40,639 bases of DNA from Natronolimnohabitans innermongolicus JCM 12255 (lineage in GTDB: Archaea; Halobacteriota; Halobacteria; Halobacteriales; Natrialbaceae): contig NZ_AOHZ01000106.1 of assembly GCF_000337215.1 (NCBI RefSeq), positions 1 through 40,639 on the forward strand, given 5' to 3'. Of this stretch, positions 31,985 to 38,886 are shown one piece after another. The notes under the pieces were generated by a model. The model was given only the letters and a program-made list of their open reading frames with translations. It did not search any database and was not told the DNA's origin. How positions within the stretch are numbered: the first letter of the stretch is position 1; each line of letters opens with the position of its first letter. The position numbers and the translations under genes were made by a program.

Positions 31985-32161
31985 CTACATGATCGACCGC
32001 TCGTCGCTTCTGTAGAGTTCCTCGTTTGCCAGCGCGTGAAGGTTTGCGTACGGCACGAACGCGAGGAACTCGTCGTCTTCGTCGTACAGCTCGAGGCCCT
32101 CGTCTTCTCGCTCGTACCGTTCGCACTGGATCTGACCTTCGGGAAGGATCGCGCGATACAT
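31985..32161 (-). CDS. Conserved 58-residue acidic protein
   Basis: A small gene on the minus strand: ATG 32161, stop TAG 31985-31987, 58 residues, starting MYRAILPEGQIQCERYERED and ending ANEELYRSDERSIM. The TATA-like box (TATATTT, minus strand) lies 24-30 nt upstream, fitting a leaderless transcript, and supports the start. The acidic composition and the YANLHAL segment are like a small protein I recall as widespread in haloarchaea; its function is unknown. It lies between TFB and the origin repeats and shows no signal or membrane part. Confidence 0.75.
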   Translation of the reverse strand: MYRAILPEGQIQCERYEREDEGLELYDEDDEFLAFVPYANLHALANEELYRSDERSIM

Positions 32162-32184
32162 ACCCGGCTAGACGGTATCCAGGC

Positions 32185-32191
32185 AAATATA
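32185..32191 (-). promoter_or_regulatory. TATA box of the 58-residue gene
   Basis: TATATTT on the minus strand, 24-30 nt upstream of ATG 32161, is the clearest TATA box near this gene and fits a leaderless transcript. Confidence 0.6.
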
Positions 32192-32208
32192 GCTGGGCGG
32201 TGACTCGA

Positions 32209-32231
32209 GGGAGAGTGGATTTCGTGTGTTC
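32209..32231 (+). repeat. Direct repeat of GGGAGAGT-N2-ATTTCGTGTGTTC, copy 1
   Basis: This 23-base stretch matches the one at 32391-32413 at 21 of 23 positions. The TTTCGTGTGTT part occurs a third time in reverse at 32478-32489. It forms a second repeat family next to the origin boxes. Confidence 0.6.
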
Positions 32232-32365
32232 TCGAGACTCGAGTCCGCGGGGAAATTCTGAGACGAGTGATATCGATATCCGTAGTGGAGTAACAGACGA
32301 AGAGGAGGACTTCGACCACCGCTCACTCGAACGGAAAGCCGATTCCTGCGAACCAGTGTCGCCAG

Positions 32366-32387
32366 ACACCCCTCTATCGATGTGTTC
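32366..32387 (+). repeat. Origin-recognition-box-like repeat 1
   Basis: ACACCCCTCTATCGAT, then GTGTTC. It is one of six near-identical 22-bp repeats around the orc1 gene. The ends ACAC and GTGT are complementary, giving an imperfect dyad. Confidence 0.75.
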
Positions 32388-32390
32388 CGG

Positions 32391-32413
32391 GGGAGAGTAC
32401 ATTTCGTGTGTTC
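32391..32413 (+). repeat. Direct repeat of GGGAGAGT-N2-ATTTCGTGTGTTC, copy 2
   Basis: It follows ORB-like repeat 1 by 3 bases and matches the copy at 32209-32231 at 21 of 23 positions, so the pair ORB plus this repeat may form a unit. Confidence 0.6.
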
Positions 32414-32554
32414 GTATTCACGAATACCGTGTTGAAGGTCGAGGGAGCCGATAGAGACGTGCTATCGGAATCGGTCAAAACACACGAAACAAACGAAATA
32501 CGGTTTTATAATATGCACCCCTCAAGAGGATGATCGCGAATCGAGATGAGACAG
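32414..32554. other. AT-rich spacer between ORB-like repeats 1 and 2
   Basis: From about 32476 to 32515 the sequence is rich in A and T (ACACACGAAACAAACGAAAT, then TTTTATAATATG). It could be a duplex-unwinding element. A half repeat CACCCCTC occurs at 32516-32523. Confidence 0.4.
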
Positions 32555-32576
32555 ACACCCCTCTATCGAAGTGTTC
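32555..32576 (+). repeat. Origin-recognition-box-like repeat 2
   Basis: ACACCCCTCTATCGAA, then GTGTTC: the consensus form of the repeat, preceded by an AGACAG context like repeat 1. Confidence 0.75.
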
Positions 32577-32699
32577 AATCTCTTTCGGAGGGGGAAGGGA
32601 GAGACTGTCTGTCCGACTACCAGACTCAGCTATAACAGTTCTTCTCCACCATTGAACCCGTTAGAAGACATATACCGGTGATACATAGTGCGAGCGCAT

Positions 32700-32721
32700 A
32701 CCCGCGTCTTCAGGCGCGGGT
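32700..32721 (+). repeat. Left-end hairpin of the IS element
   Basis: ACCCGCG and CGCGGGT enclose a short loop (TCTTCAGG). Subterminal hairpins of this type are recognised by the Y1 transposase as single-stranded DNA. Confidence 0.65.
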
Positions 32722-32826
32722 CGAGCGGTAGGCATAGTGCGTCCGGCCCACGTTGCTACAATCGGCCGTATTTCCCACTTCACTCGGTAGTTTTAAGACC
32801 GTTGCTCACCATAGTGTGTCGTACGG

Positions 32827-33216
32827 ATGAAGACCACACGGCACGCGACCTACAACCTCAACTACCACATAGTGTGGTTGCCGAAGTACCGCAACTCGGT
32901 GCTGGTTAACGAGGTAGAAGACCGTGTGCGCCGAATCCTCCAAGAAATCGCCGACGAAAAGGGATTGGAGATCGTCGACCTCACCATCCAATCCGACCAC
33001 GTTCACTTGTTCGTGAGTAGTCCACCGAAACACGCCCCGTCACTTCTCGCCAACTGGTTCAAAGGCATCAGTTCGCGGAAATACAACCACCGCTACGCCG
33101 ACCACGACGGCGAGAAAATCAAGTGGGCGCGCGGCTACTACGCCGGAACAGCAGGACACGTCTCAAACGAAACGGTTCAAGACTACATCCAGCGTCACGA
33201 GGAGGACGAACAGTGA
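32827..33216 (+). CDS. tnpA: IS200/IS605-type Y1 transposase TnpA
   Basis: The 129-residue protein is a Y1-type HUH transposase. The metal-binding HUH motif is H58-V-H60 (IQSDHVHLFV), and the catalytic Tyr is Y120 in ETVQDYIQRH. The N-terminus (NYHIVWLPKYR) and the length of about 130 residues are typical of the family. It cuts and rejoins single-stranded DNA at the hairpin ends, moving the element through a circular intermediate tied to replication forks. All key residues are present, so it should be functional. Its stop TGA overlaps the GTG start of tnpB. Confidence 0.95.
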   Translation: MKTTRHATYNLNYHIVWLPKYRNSVLVNEVEDRVRRILQEIADEKGLEIVDLTIQSDHVHLFVSSPPKHAPSLLANWFKGISSRKYNHRYADHDGEKIKWARGYYAGTAGHVSNETVQDYIQRHEEDEQ

Positions 33217-34448
33217 CCGAACTCACCGAGACGCTGGAACTCAAGCTTGTGGAGCCAAACGCCCACAAGCACCGCAAACTCTGTGAGACGAAACGGGCGT
33301 ACCAAGACGCCCTCGAAGCCGCGTTCAACACAAACTGCACCACTCAGACCGAAGCGAACGACGTGGTAGTCAACTACGACCTGAGCGGTTACGCGAAAAA
33401 CGCTCTCAAGAAGTACGTCCCGCAACTCTGCGGAGGGAGCTACGTCGCGAAAGAGATTGACGACGACCACCCGGTTCGGTTCACGAACGAAGGCCCGAAG
33501 CTCGACCACAAGCCACAGAACGGGATCGAGTGGTACGTCAAAATCCCCCACCACGACGACTACCACCTCTGGTTGCCCGCGCAACCGAACCCCGAACAGC
33601 GAGAGTGGCTCGAAGCGTTGCACGCGGGGGACGCGACAATGGGTGAGTGTCGGCTGTTCGATCGGGACGGTGAGTGGTATTCCCACATCGTCGCAACGCG
33701 GGACGTGGAGGAACGACCCAGTTCGGCGGACGAAACGCCGATTGGGGTAGACATCGGGGAGGCCTCTTTGTTAACGGTGTGTCACCGTGACGAGCGCGGC
33801 TCCCCGGCTACACCCAACCTTTGGAACGACGAAGGCAAACAGGTTCGACGGTTCCGTGAGACGTACTTCACGGCGACTCGACGCCTTCAGCAACGCGGAA
33901 GTGAACGTATCGCAGAGTCCTACGGGGATTCGCTTTGGCGGCAGATAGACGACATTCTCCATACGGTCACGTCGGGGGTCGTCGCCTACGCCGACCAATT
34001 CGAGAATCCCGTGTTGGTTCTGGAAGACCTCACGCATATCCGCGAGAACATGGACTACGGCGCGTTCATGAACCGGCGCTTGCACGGATGGGGCTTTGCG
34101 AAGATGCACGCCCAACTCCGCTACAAAGCCGCCGAGAAAGGGATTCGTGTGGAGACGGTGAATCCCGCGTACACCTCGAAGACGTGCCACTGTTGCGGAG
34201 AACAGGGGTACCGCCCCGATCAAGCAACGTTCAAGTGTTCCAATTCGGAGTGTTGGGTTTCGGAGTACCACGCGGACATCAACGCCGCGCTCAATATTGC
34301 AGACCGCTACCTCGGCGGAGAGAGTCATTCAAGAGAATACACGGATGGCGATGACTCGGCTGAGGAAGGGGGCCGTTTGACCGGCCCACAAGACAGCCAA
34401 GTCGATGCTGAAGCCCAGCAATTGACGCTTGGAGCGTATGCGTCTTGA
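33213..34448 (+). CDS. tnpB: TnpB RNA-guided nuclease of the IS element
   Basis: The 411-residue protein starts at GTG 33213, overlapping the tnpA stop, with GGAGG as ribosome binding site about 8 nt upstream; the frame from 33123 is too long. The RuvC-like triad is D180 (IGVDIGE), E271 (LVLEDLTHI) and D355 (HADINAALNI). A zinc-finger pair lies between the last two (CHCCGEQG and CSNSEC). Length and motifs are those of complete TnpB, the guide-RNA-dependent nuclease related to Cas12. It uses an RNA made from the right end of the element to cut the empty donor site, which keeps the element in place. All catalytic residues are present. Confidence 0.95.
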   Translation: MTELTETLELKLVEPNAHKHRKLCETKRAYQDALEAAFNTNCTTQTEANDVVVNYDLSGYAKNALKKYVPQLCGGSYVAKEIDDDHPVRFTNEGPKLDHKPQNGIEWYVKIPHHDDYHLWLPAQPNPEQREWLEALHAGDATMGECRLFDRDGEWYSHIVATRDVEERPSSADETPIGVDIGEASLLTVCHRDERGSPATPNLWNDEGKQVRRFRETYFTATRRLQQRGSERIAESYGDSLWRQIDDILHTVTSGVVAYADQFENPVLVLEDLTHIRENMDYGAFMNRRLHGWGFAKMHAQLRYKAAEKGIRVETVNPAYTSKTCHCCGEQGYRPDQATFKCSNSECWVSEYHADINAALNIADRYLGGESHSREYTDGDDSAEEGGRLTGPQDSQVDAEAQQLTLGAYAS

Positions 34449-34523
34449 AACCTTAGGGTCGAATCGCTCGGCCTGAAATCCCATGGTGGGATTCCCGCGA
34501 CTTGAGGCGCGGGAGGAGGTCAA
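34330..34523 (+). ncRNA. Predicted omegaRNA (reRNA) at the right end of the IS element
   Basis: In IS200/IS605 elements the guide RNA of TnpB comes from the end of tnpB and the right-end hairpin, with the guide read from flanking DNA. Here the right-end hairpin (TCCCGCG / CGCGGGA) is at 34493-34514 and the element should end at 34523. The guide would then be the bases from 34524 (TAGAAGACCGAGAGC onward). The 5' limit is a guess. Confidence 0.45.
34493..34514 (+). repeat. Right-end hairpin of the IS element
   Basis: TCCCGCG (34493-34499) and CGCGGGA (34508-34514) form a perfect 7-bp stem around an 8-nt loop. It is similar in stem to the left-end hairpin and lies 9 nt before the likely end TCAA. 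Confidence 0.7.
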
Positions 34524-34596
34524 TAGAAGACCGAGAGCTGTGTGTAATATCCTCCTTGAGTACTGCTCTTCTTCTAGCTTTCTAGAAAGTACACTC

Positions 34597-34618
34597 ACAC
34601 CCCTTTATCGAAGTGTTC
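34597..34618 (+). repeat. Origin-recognition-box-like repeat 3
   Basis: ACACCCCTTTATCGAA, then GTGTTC; one base differs from the consensus. It is the first repeat on the right side of the IS element. Confidence 0.75.
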
Positions 34619-34767
34619 GATGTGCACCAGACGAAGCGTTGCGGTGTTACTACAATAGCGTCTGTAAACGTTCTACGCTGTCTGTCAAAGATACGAACCA
34701 CCATAGTTCCGGAATTATCGGACCGAGATTCGGACCCGTCCACTGGACCACCGCGCTAGAACACATC
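34619..34767. other. Spacer between ORB-like repeats 3 and 4
   Basis: No gene is seen here. The repeats on either side point towards each other (plus and minus). Confidence 0.35.
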
Positions 34768-34789
34768 GAACACTTCGATAGAGGGGTGT
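34768..34789 (-). repeat. Origin-recognition-box-like repeat 4 (inverted)
   Basis: GAACACTTCGATAGAGGGGTGT-type site, the exact reverse complement of repeat 2. It is the only full copy in minus orientation and lies about 160 nt upstream of the orc1 start. Confidence 0.75.
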
Positions 34790-34807
34790 CTGTCGCAATG
34801 GACGAGG

Positions 34808-34829
34808 GAACACTTCGCTAGAGGTTATC
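34808..34829 (-). repeat. Degenerate ORB-like repeat
   Basis: GAACACTTCGCTAGAGG followed by TTATC keeps the left part of the repeat and loses the GGGTGT end. It is in the same orientation as repeat 4, 40 nt away. Confidence 0.5.
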
Positions 34830-34879
34830 GGAAGAGACGTACCATCCCCAATTAACCAGTGAAACAAACTGCCTTTGGC

Positions 34880-34930
34880 GCCTGTTCCCTATTATTTCAC
34901 TCCGATAAAGGCCATATATATTTTTATAGC
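34880..34930. promoter_or_regulatory. AT-rich stretch and TATA box of orc1
   Basis: The stretch contains CCATATATATTTTTATAGC. TTTATA (34922-34927) lies 24-29 nt upstream of ATG 34951, so orc1 is likely leaderless. The wider AT-rich zone could also open as a duplex-unwinding element. Confidence 0.6.
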
Positions 34931-34950
34931 TGTCTTGAGCCTTCATCGAT

Positions 34951-36264
34951 ATGAGCGACGATTCCGAGCCAGAACAATCGATCGAGGACATGCTGTTGGA
35001 GTTCGACGATCAAAAAGGCCTCATCCGGGACCGATCGCTTCTCGATCCGAACTATATCGTTGCGGAGGATCGAATCGTCGGTCGGGACTCACAGTTGCAG
35101 GAAGTAACGAAGATGCTCCGAGTTGCACTCGGCGATAATCGCCCACCGAACCTCTTTCTGTACGGACCGTCCGGAACTGGAAAGTCGCTCATCACGAAAG
35201 CAGTCTGTAAGAATCTCAGTCGAATCTGCGAATCCCGAAACATTCGCTTCGGCACAATCGAGCTGAATTGCCAAGACTTAGACACTCTCGGAATTGCTGT
35301 ATATGAATTAGCGAGTCGTACTGCGAACGAAGGCGGCGTTAGTGTCGAGGTCCCCAAACATGGTGTCGCAACTAAGGAGAAATGGGACGAACTGTATCGG
35401 ATCGTCAACGAGAACTTCGACTCTGTAGTGTTCGTGCTCGACGAACTCGATATGCTCGTAGGGCGACGGGACAAAAAGGAACCTGCATTCTCACGACTCC
35501 TGTATCAACTCTCTCGGGCTGGCAGCAACAACGATCTGACCGCCTATATTTCCGTCGTCGCGATCTCGAACGACACGAAGCTGATGGAATCCGTCGGCAG
35601 TCGTGCACTGAGTTCGCTCACGCCCGAGGACGTACACTTCGACGATTACGATGCGAATCAACTGCAGGCAATCCTCCGGAGACGAACGGACGCATTTTAC
35701 GAGGGCGTCTTGGACGACGACGTTATTCCACTGGCCGCTGCGTTCGCTGCTCAAACACACGGTGATGCACGGAAAGCAATCGATCTAATGCGAGTCGCCG
35801 GCGAACTCGCCGAGCGCGAGGGTGACGCCCATATTCGAGAAGACCACGTCCGGCGGGCACAGAACAAAGTCGAGAAGAACCGCGTCCTCGAGGTCGTTCG
35901 AGGAATCAGCACGCAGAAGAAATTCTGTCTCTATGCGACTGCAGCCGTAGCCGCCGAAACCGACGCTGAAACGGCTCGCAGTCCGATCGGCTACCGAGTC
36001 TACGAATTCCTCACTGACGCAATCGGCTCCGATCAGTATCATCAAGAAACCTACGTGAATAAAATGAAAGAGCTAACGACGTATTCGCTGGTCGACTTCG
36101 AACGCCGAAGTCACGGGCCGAGTTCGGGCATGTTTCTCGAATTCCAGTTCGGTGAACGGCCCGAAACGATACTCGAGACGCTTCGAGAGGATTCCCGGAT
36201 TGGCTCAGTCTCGCCAGACGAAGTACAGTCAGTCGTGCGAGCACAACTTCGTCACAAAACGTAG
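34951..36264 (+). CDS. orc1: Orc1/Cdc6 origin-recognition ATPase
   Basis: The 437-residue protein is an archaeal Orc1/Cdc6. The AAA+ module has Walker A at 72-79 (GPSGTGKS), Walker B at about 159-166 (VVFVLDEL), sensor 1 in SVVAISNDTK, and the sensor-2 helix in THGDARKAIDLMRVAGELAE. The C-terminal winged helix begins around residue 325 (ISTQKKFCLYATAAVAAETD) and binds origin repeats. It recognises origins and loads the MCM helicase. Haloarchaea carry several orc1 paralogues, each beside its own repeats. Here the gene is flanked by six 22-bp ORB-like repeats, so it probably initiates at this site. All nucleotide-binding residues appear intact. Confidence 0.96.
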   Translation: MSDDSEPEQSIEDMLLEFDDQKGLIRDRSLLDPNYIVAEDRIVGRDSQLQEVTKMLRVALGDNRPPNLFLYGPSGTGKSLITKAVCKNLSRICESRNIRFGTIELNCQDLDTLGIAVYELASRTANEGGVSVEVPKHGVATKEKWDELYRIVNENFDSVVFVLDELDMLVGRRDKKEPAFSRLLYQLSRAGSNNDLTAYISVVAISNDTKLMESVGSRALSSLTPEDVHFDDYDANQLQAILRRRTDAFYEGVLDDDVIPLAAAFAAQTHGDARKAIDLMRVAGELAEREGDAHIREDHVRRAQNKVEKNRVLEVVRGISTQKKFCLYATAAVAAETDAETARSPIGYRVYEFLTDAIGSDQYHQETYVNKMKELTTYSLVDFERRSHGPSSGMFLEFQFGERPETILETLREDSRIGSVSPDEVQSVVRAQLRHKT

Positions 36265-36311
36265 TAGTCAACCGAAGCCGTGTCTCACACGCCAATTAGT
36301 ACGCTTTGATC

Positions 36312-36333
36312 ACACACCTCTATCGATGTGTTC
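36312..36333 (+). repeat. Origin-recognition-box-like repeat 5
   Basis: ACACACCTCTATCGAT, then GTGTTC; one base differs from repeat 1. It lies 48 nt after the orc1 stop. Confidence 0.75.
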
Positions 36334-36429
36334 TCACGGAATACAGCTCTTCTGCCCACCAATTCATAGTTTTGATGGTTACAGAAAAAATAACCTAGTC
36401 CAAATTATGTCGCCTCAACGCAATATACT
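36334..36429. other. AT-rich spacer between ORB-like repeats 5 and 6
   Basis: From about 36362 the sequence is AT-rich (TAGTTTTGATGGTTACAGAA, then AAAAATAACC and CAAATTATG). With a repeat on each side it is a good candidate duplex-unwinding element. Confidence 0.5.
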
Positions 36430-36451
36430 ACACCCCTCTATCGAAGTGTCG
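36430..36451 (+). repeat. Origin-recognition-box-like repeat 6
   Basis: ACACCCCTCTATCGAA, then GTGT; the final TC is replaced by CG. It closes the right side of the repeat field. Confidence 0.7.
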
Positions 36452-36674
36452 ACCGTCCCTGGACTCACGTGTCCCGGTCAGATCCGCCTCCGTGGACAGC
36501 CGTCGTCCCCGACCAGCACTCGCTCGGCCGTCCTCGAGGGTGACCGCCGACGACCGCTCGAGCGACGGACTCGAGACTACCGAACCGAGGCGAACAGCCG
36601 CGAGCGGGGACGGCGTCGGTTGGTGAGTGGGTGATCAGCGCCCGCTCGCGGGGTCGGCGGTTGCGTGGACGGGT
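36452..36674. other. GC-rich spacer after the origin region
   Basis: Between ORB-like repeat 6 and the stop of the coiled-coil gene the base composition returns to GC-rich. No gene is seen. Confidence 0.35.
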
Positions 36675-37745
36675 CTAGCCGTGGACGCCACCCGTCTCCG
36701 GATCCGACGGGTCCGGGTCGCCCGTGTCGGTCGTCTCGCCTCGGGTTGTCTCGTTCCGAGTCGTCGCGTTCTGGTTCGTCTCGGTTCGACTCGTCTCGGA
36801 TCGGTTCGTTTCGTTCCGCATCGTCTCGGACCGGTCCGTCTCCCCTCGGGTCGTCTCGTTCTGAGTCGTCTCGTTCCGAGGCGTCTCCCCGGGGATCGAG
36901 GCGTCCGCCGGCAGGACGAGCCGGCGCTCGGTGTACTCGAGGCCGTTCTTGCGCTCAGTCTTCCGGCGCACCGCGAGGCGGTTCTTCGAGAGGTCCAGGG
37001 CGGCGTCGATCGTCCGGGAAACGAGCTTCTTCGCGTAGCTCTCGCTGACTCCCGGTTCCTGGCGGCGGATCCAGTGGCGCAGGTCGCTCGCTTTCACGTA
37101 CTCGGCGACGTCCTTGCAGCCCCGATCCCAGGGATCGTCGCCGACGCTCGGATCGGCGCGGGCCTGCCAGAGCTTCGCGGCGAGTCTGGTCGGCAGGGAG
37201 TTCGCCGCGGCGCGGCGTCGATCCTCGTCCATCCGAGCGAGTTGCTGGATCGGGAGCAGATCGCCGAACGAAAGCGAGACGTCGCCGCCGCGCTCAAGCG
37301 GGTCCGCACTCTCCGGGAGGCGGTAGTACGCGCGGCCGTCGTCTTTCGTGATGCGCTCGAGTCGGCCGTCGGCGACGGCGACCGCGTGTTCGTCGACGTG
37401 CTCGGCCCGGAGGTGGGCGCCTTTCTCGAGTTCGCGCGACTGGAGCTCCGCGACGCGGTCCTTGTTCGCGCCGGCCTTGTTGCAGATGGCGTCGGCGAGG
37501 CCCTCGAGTCGCTCGGTCGTCCGCTCGCAGTCGGTGGCGCGGCCCTCGAGGTCGTCGGTGCGCTCGGCGAGCCGGGCGACGGTCTCGCGCAGTCGATCGC
37601 GGTCGCGCTCGAGGTCGGCGATGCGTTCGTCCTTGCGCTCGAGGTCGGCCTCGAGGGACTCGAGGCGCTCGCGAAGGTCGTGGAACTGCTCGGCGAGGGT
37701 GCGGTCAGCGGACGATTCGGTCGGGGTGGATCGTGGGGATGGCAT
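36675..37745 (-). CDS. Coiled-coil protein with pentapeptide-repeat tail
   Basis: I do not recognise the family of this 356-residue protein. Residues about 18-80 form a strong coiled coil (LAEQFHDLRERLESLEADLE, then ERKDERIADLERDRDRLRET). A globular middle (roughly 85-290) contains LSFGDLLPIQQLARMDEDRR and SDLRHWIRRQEPGVSESYAK; the latter resembles a helix-turn-helix. The tail (about 290-345) is a run of five-residue repeats such as RNETT, QNETT, RGETD and RSETM, rich in Thr and Asn. A cytoplasmic, DNA-associated role is possible. Its place next to orc1 could mean a role in plasmid maintenance or replication, which is only a guess. Confidence 0.75.
   Translation of the reverse strand: MPSPRSTPTESSADRTLAEQFHDLRERLESLEADLERKDERIADLERDRDRLRETVARLAERTDDLEGRATDCERTTERLEGLADAICNKAGANKDRVAELQSRELEKGAHLRAEHVDEHAVAVADGRLERITKDDGRAYYRLPESADPLERGGDVSLSFGDLLPIQQLARMDEDRRRAAANSLPTRLAAKLWQARADPSVGDDPWDRGCKDVAEYVKASDLRHWIRRQEPGVSESYAKKLVSRTIDAALDLSKNRLAVRRKTERKNGLEYTERRLVLPADASIPGETPRNETTQNETTRGETDRSETMRNETNRSETSRTETNQNATTRNETTRGETTDTGDPDPSDPETGGVHG
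36724..36888 (-). repeat. Degenerate 15-bp repeats coding ETxRN pentapeptides
   Basis: A run of about 10-11 units of 15 bases (TCGTCTCGTTCCGAG and variants) at the 3' end of the coiled-coil gene codes for the repeats of five residues. The units differ mostly in the third and fifth residues. Confidence 0.75.
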
Positions 37746-37923
37746 TGGTAGTGGTGTGGCGTGGTCGGAAAACGGTGCGACGAGGGCGGGGTGACGAGGT
37801 GGCTCGAGTGTGGGAACTCGAGTGGGTGAGTTGGACGCAGGGACTCGAGTCGTCGCGTTGGATGCAGGGACTCGAGTAGCCCCGGTCGAGCGCAGGAACT
37901 CGAGCGGTGCCGCTTGACGTAGC
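37746..37923. repeat. CTCGAG-rich direct repeats between the two accessory genes
   Basis: GGACGCAGGGACTCGAGT (from 37833) is repeated as GGATGCAGGGACTCGAGT (from 37860) and, more loosely, as GAGCGCAGGAACTCGAGC (from 37888), about 27-28 bases apart. The purpose is unknown. The stretch has no gene. Confidence 0.6.
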
Positions 37924-38394
37924 TTAGCTCGAGTCCCCGGACTCGTCGGCGATGACGCGATAGCGCAGCGCGAGCATCACCGGGTGAAGCTGGGCGCGGA
38001 CCTCGCGGAGGTGTCGCCTGGCCAGCGCTCGCGTCCGCTCGTCGAAGGGCTCGGTCTCGGCGAGGGACTCGAGGAGCCGTTCGGTTTCGGCGTCGATGGC
38101 CTCGAGTCGGGCGACGTACTGCCTGGCGAGCAGGATCTCGAGGTCGGCCCGGCTCGAGTCGGATTCGGCTGTGGTGGGTGAGCTGGGTGGACTCGAGTCT
38201 GAGGCGGACGAATCAGTTCGACTCGAGTCGGCGACGGCATCCGACTCGCTCGCGTCCCGGTCGCGATCCGACGCAGTCGCATCCCGGTCGCAATCCGACT
38301 CGCTCGCGTCCCGGTCGCGATCCGACGCAGTCGCATCCCGGTCGCAATCCGACTCGCTCGCGTCCGAATCGGAATCGGCGGGCTCGTCGTTCAT
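37924..38394 (-). CDS. Acidic repeat protein
   Basis: The 156-residue protein begins MNDEPADSDSDASESDCDRD. Its first half is an 18-residue repeat (DASESDCDRDATASDRDR), present twice and once more in part, followed by a Ser/Asp linker. The second half is helical: LEILLARQYVARLEAIDAET, then RLLESLAETEPFDERTRALA, without known motifs. The repeat part should be disordered and highly acidic. I do not recognise the family. The gene starts at ATG 38394, which overlaps the stop of the upstream frame 38391-38759 (ATGA), so the two may be translated together. It sits between the coiled-coil gene and a PhiH1-like regulator. Confidence 0.65.
   Translation of the reverse strand: MNDEPADSDSDASESDCDRDATASDRDRDASESDCDRDATASDRDRDASESDAVADSSRTDSSASDSSPPSSPTTAESDSSRADLEILLARQYVARLEAIDAETERLLESLAETEPFDERTRALARRHLREVRAQLHPVMLALRYRVIADESGDSS
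38241..38358 (-). repeat. 54-bp tandem repeat (about 2.2 copies, with 27-bp half-units)
   Basis: CCGACTCGCTCGCGTC occurs at 38241, 38295 and 38349, exactly 54 bases apart, inside the acidic repeat protein gene. Each unit has two similar 27-base halves that differ at the GCAGTCGCA / TCGCTCGCG part. Confidence 0.85.
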
Positions 38395-38759
38395 CGCGAT
38401 CCCTCGGTGGGGATGGGGTTGGGACGCGGACCGTCGGACCGATCGCGATCGAGTTTCCGACCGCGTGGCGAATCGGACGCAACCCGCACGGCCCGCGGCT
38501 CGGCGGTGTGGCCGCTGGACAACGGGCCTTCGGGGTCGTCGCTCGAGTCGGCGCCCAGCAGCGGACTCCTCTCGGCTGGAAGAACGTGGAAACTCGAGTC
38601 GCTGTTGGGCGGTCGCTCGAGGAACGGGCGCTCGCGCGTGCGCCCGTAATAGAACAACGGTTGCTGTGCGTCGTTCGCCTCGCCATCGCGGTACTGGGCC
38701 GACGCTACGTCTGGCACGTGAACCCTACAGTTATGGGTCCGTAGGCAATCTTGTCGCAT
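38391..38759 (-). CDS. Small unrecognised protein coupled to the acidic repeat gene
   Basis: A 122-residue frame from ATG 38759 (MRQDCLRTHNCRVHVPDVAS) to a TGA that overlaps the ATG of the next gene. The middle (QPLFYYGRTRERPFLERPPN and SSFHVLPAERSPLLGADSSD) looks like ordinary haloarchaeal protein, while the C-terminus is very charged. I do not recognise a family. Support is the overlap with a coupled gene and a fair composition, so it may be a real gene, but the start is uncertain and a shorter form is possible. Confidence 0.45.
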   Translation of the reverse strand: MRQDCLRTHNCRVHVPDVASAQYRDGEANDAQQPLFYYGRTRERPFLERPPNSDSSFHVLPAERSPLLGADSSDDPEGPLSSGHTAEPRAVRVASDSPRGRKLDRDRSDGPRPNPIPTEGSR

Positions 38760-38886
38760 GGCTTCTGAATCCCTGGCTGGGAACGGAAGCCGCGTCCGAC
38801 GTGCGCCAACACGTCGGGCAGTTCTCGACGAGTGCCCGATGGGGCGGCTTCCGTACGATACATTAACCCACGGTAGTAAATACTTT

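Larger units (their letters stand above)
32690..34523 (+). mobile_element. IS200/IS605-type element (tnpA plus tnpB)
   Basis: The element carries tnpA and tnpB in the same direction, overlapping. A left-end hairpin (32700-32721) and a right-end hairpin (34493-34514) have similar stems (CCCGCG / CGCGGG). The right end probably closes at TCAA (34520-34523). The left end is uncertain by about 15 bases. Such elements have no terminal inverted repeats and make no target duplication. Both genes look intact, so it may be active. It is inserted between ORB-like repeats 2 and 3, inside the presumed origin. TAGAAGAC occurs just outside both ends (32662 and 34524); the meaning is unclear. Confidence 0.85.
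32209..36451. other. Candidate replication origin region around orc1/cdc6
   Basis: An Orc1/Cdc6 gene (34951-36264) is flanked by six copies of a 22-bp repeat (ACACCCCTCTATCGA, then (A/T), then GTGTTC): at 32366, 32555 and 34597 in plus orientation, 34768 in minus, and 36312 and 36430 in plus. AT-rich stretches that could unwind lie at 32476-32515, 34880-34930 and 36362-36431. Haloarchaeal origins usually consist of an orc1 gene and such origin recognition boxes. The IS200/IS605-type element at about 32690-34523 splits the left part. Replication activity is not shown by sequence alone. Confidence 0.7.

Noticed and set aside
32366-36451. CRISPR-like reading of the ACACC repeats
   Set aside because: The copies are few, unevenly spaced and in both orientations around orc1, which fits origin boxes better.
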